A DNA stretch of 64,000 nucleotides from NCBI GenBank assembly GCA_037074765.1, contig JBAMDO010000033.1:248001-312000 (forward strand). The letters are read 5' to 3'. The notes below the pieces were generated by a model. That model saw nothing but the letters and a program-made list of their open reading frames with translations, was not told the DNA's origin and did not search any database. The number at the start of each line of letters is the position of its first letter. Position 1 is the stretch's first letter. Position numbers and translations under genes: made by a program. Below, piece after piece: positions 62,509 through 64,000 of this stretch. The DNA comes from Mansonella perstans. Lineage: Eukaryota > Nematoda > Chromadorea > Rhabditida > Onchocercidae.

Positions 62509-63025
62509 ACAAACTTACTTTATCGAAATCTCGCAAGGAATTTGATAAATTTAATTACAATTGCACCGGACAGTTTTTCAGCATTTCAATATACCTTAAA
62601 AGTAGAAAGATAATTAAAATGGCTAAATAGTAAAGCAAACACTTTTTTTAAGGATAACTTTAAAAAAAAGTTATTTGCATGAAAATATCGATAAAATTTC
62701 CAACATACAACGGAGCACTATTATTGGTTCTTATAAATACACCAATTATTTGTTATATTAAATTATACTACATAAAATAATGATATATTTCTGCTACCTT
62801 TTAGTCTATATGTATATCATATCATAAAAAATATGCTACTAATAAATTATATTTCCAAAAATAATTTCTAATCATTTCTAATTAATTAAAACAGTATTTC
62901 AAACTTATTCCCTTAACAGTATTATACCTGTTATAAGAGATATACCACCCATATGATTTTCTATCAAAAATTGATAATCAGAAAGCGTTTTTCTCGGGTC
63001 CTCTTACAGATATTACTTTGTATTT

Positions 63026-63093
63026 AATAAAAAGAGTTCTGGTTTTCCCGTGTTCTCTCAATAAAAAGAGTTCTGGTTTTCCCGCGCTCTCTC
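63026..63093. repeat. 34 bp tandem duplication
   Basis: Two copies of a unit starting AATAAAAAGAGTTCTGG, then TTTTCCCG; they differ by a few bases. Confidence 0.9.
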
Positions 63094-63920
63094 AGAGATA
63101 CCGCCTTTGCATTCCACTAAATTAAATCTGGCTATTACACGCAGCAAAAACTCGCAGTAACGTTTAATCGGATCGAAAAAATGTTTCTCTATGTGAAATA
63201 AGAGAGTCAGAGTGTAAGAGAAGGATGAAATAGCATGAAACATAGAGCATAGAGAAACAGGCTGCTCATTTAAATGAAAGCCGCTCATACTGAATGACTA
63301 TGTCATTCGCCTCGGAGATGGATTCGCGGTAGGTCGGTTACTGTCTCTGGTGTATTTGGTGTTTTTTCTTGCTGCGTCTTTTCTCATAACAAAAAAGCAG
63401 TACGTTTTGTGCGTTCTTTATTTTGTTGATCTTTTTTTTTTTTTTGAAATAACTTTCATTAATTTATTATTCCTTTAATTGTGTATTCTATTTCATCTAT
63501 TCGGTATGCTTTCCGCAATTCCTTCGTAGTTTTATTTTCTAAGATATTTTCAGAAAGCGTTAAATTTTCATCATTTATCGAGTTAATTTGAAATTTTGAA
63601 GATTGAGCTAGTTTTGTAGGCTTTGTTGTCTTTCAAAATTGAATTAAATTTGATATAATTAACATAAAATATAAGCAAGTTGTAGATTTTATTATATTTC
63701 AAACTTGAACTTTACTTCATTTAATTGATTTCCGTGATAAATGATTTATATACATATCTCTTCATTCATTTTATTTAAAGTTGTTGGAAGTTCTCATCGC
63801 ATCATTCCAATTGATTTCGTTTGAGAACATATTAAAATTCGAAAATCTTTTAAATTTCACCTTTTAAATATCACCGAAATTTATGGGTTTTTTAAATTGA
63901 ACAGTTAAAAGTTAAAATTT

Positions 63921-63998
63921 TGTTTTATATGTTGTGCATGCATCGCACTTTTCGTACATTGTTTTATATGTTGCGCGTACATCGCACTTTTCTTACAT
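63921..63998. repeat. 39 bp tandem repeat at the right edge
   Basis: Two copies of a unit starting TGTTTTATATGTTG, followed by CATCGCACTTTTC; they differ at about five positions. The array may continue beyond the window. Confidence 0.85.
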
Positions 63999-64000
63999 TG

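Larger units (their letters stand above)
62509..64000. other. 5' region of the ABHD gene and right edge
   Basis: No exon is recognised. 63.0-63.45 kb is less AT-rich and contains a short direct duplication. Promoter elements cannot be named. Confidence 0.45.

Noticed and set aside
1..64000. tRNA, rRNA, spliced-leader RNA genes or bacterial (endosymbiont-derived) inserts
   Set aside because: No cloverleaf-like tRNA, SL1-like 22-mer, rRNA segment or bacterial-type ORF was noticed on reading; this was not tested computationally.

Overview
The window is nuclear DNA from a nematode, most probably a clade III (spirurid or filarial) species. The evidence is strong A+T bias, many short introns with GTAAGT or GTTTGT donors and TTTCAG acceptors, TTTCAG-ATG trans-splice-like 5' ends, an FMRFamide-like neuropeptide gene, and a cuticlin-type ZP gene. 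The genus cannot be fixed from sequence alone. All gene models below were assembled by hand from splice-site phase and paralogue or family comparison.

Layout. 220-496 (+): last exon of a gene that runs off the left edge. 2.3-13.1 kb (+): three tandem, diverged OXA1-family mitochondrial inner-membrane insertase genes with the same eight-exon plan. 14.8-28.5 kb (-): one 14-exon gene for a secreted or transmembrane ZP-domain protein of about 1147 residues, convergent with the third OXA1 gene; its 6.8 kb second intron holds a clean 4 x 94 bp tandem array. 33.3-36.2 kb (-) and 40.0-44.3 kb (+): a divergently transcribed pair of homologous secreted proteins of a family I do not recognise; the last intron of the plus-strand copy holds a decayed LINE. 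46.8-48.4 kb (-): an flp-22-like neuropeptide precursor with three KWMRFamide peptides. 51-52.9 kb (+): a second decayed LINE with the reverse-transcriptase core deleted; a short related fragment lies near 32.4-32.8 kb. 52.9-59.5 kb: gene-poor. 59.5-62.5 kb (-): an ABHD4/ABHD5-type alpha/beta hydrolase that keeps a serine nucleophile and begins with a GC-AG intron.

The genes do not form one pathway. The OXA1 cluster concerns insertion of proteins into the mitochondrial inner membrane. The ZP gene concerns apical matrix or cuticle. The flp gene is neuronal signalling. The ABHD gene is lipid metabolism. The most novel items are the OXA1 triplication, with one copy missing much of the matrix loop, and the unassigned secreted paralogue pair.
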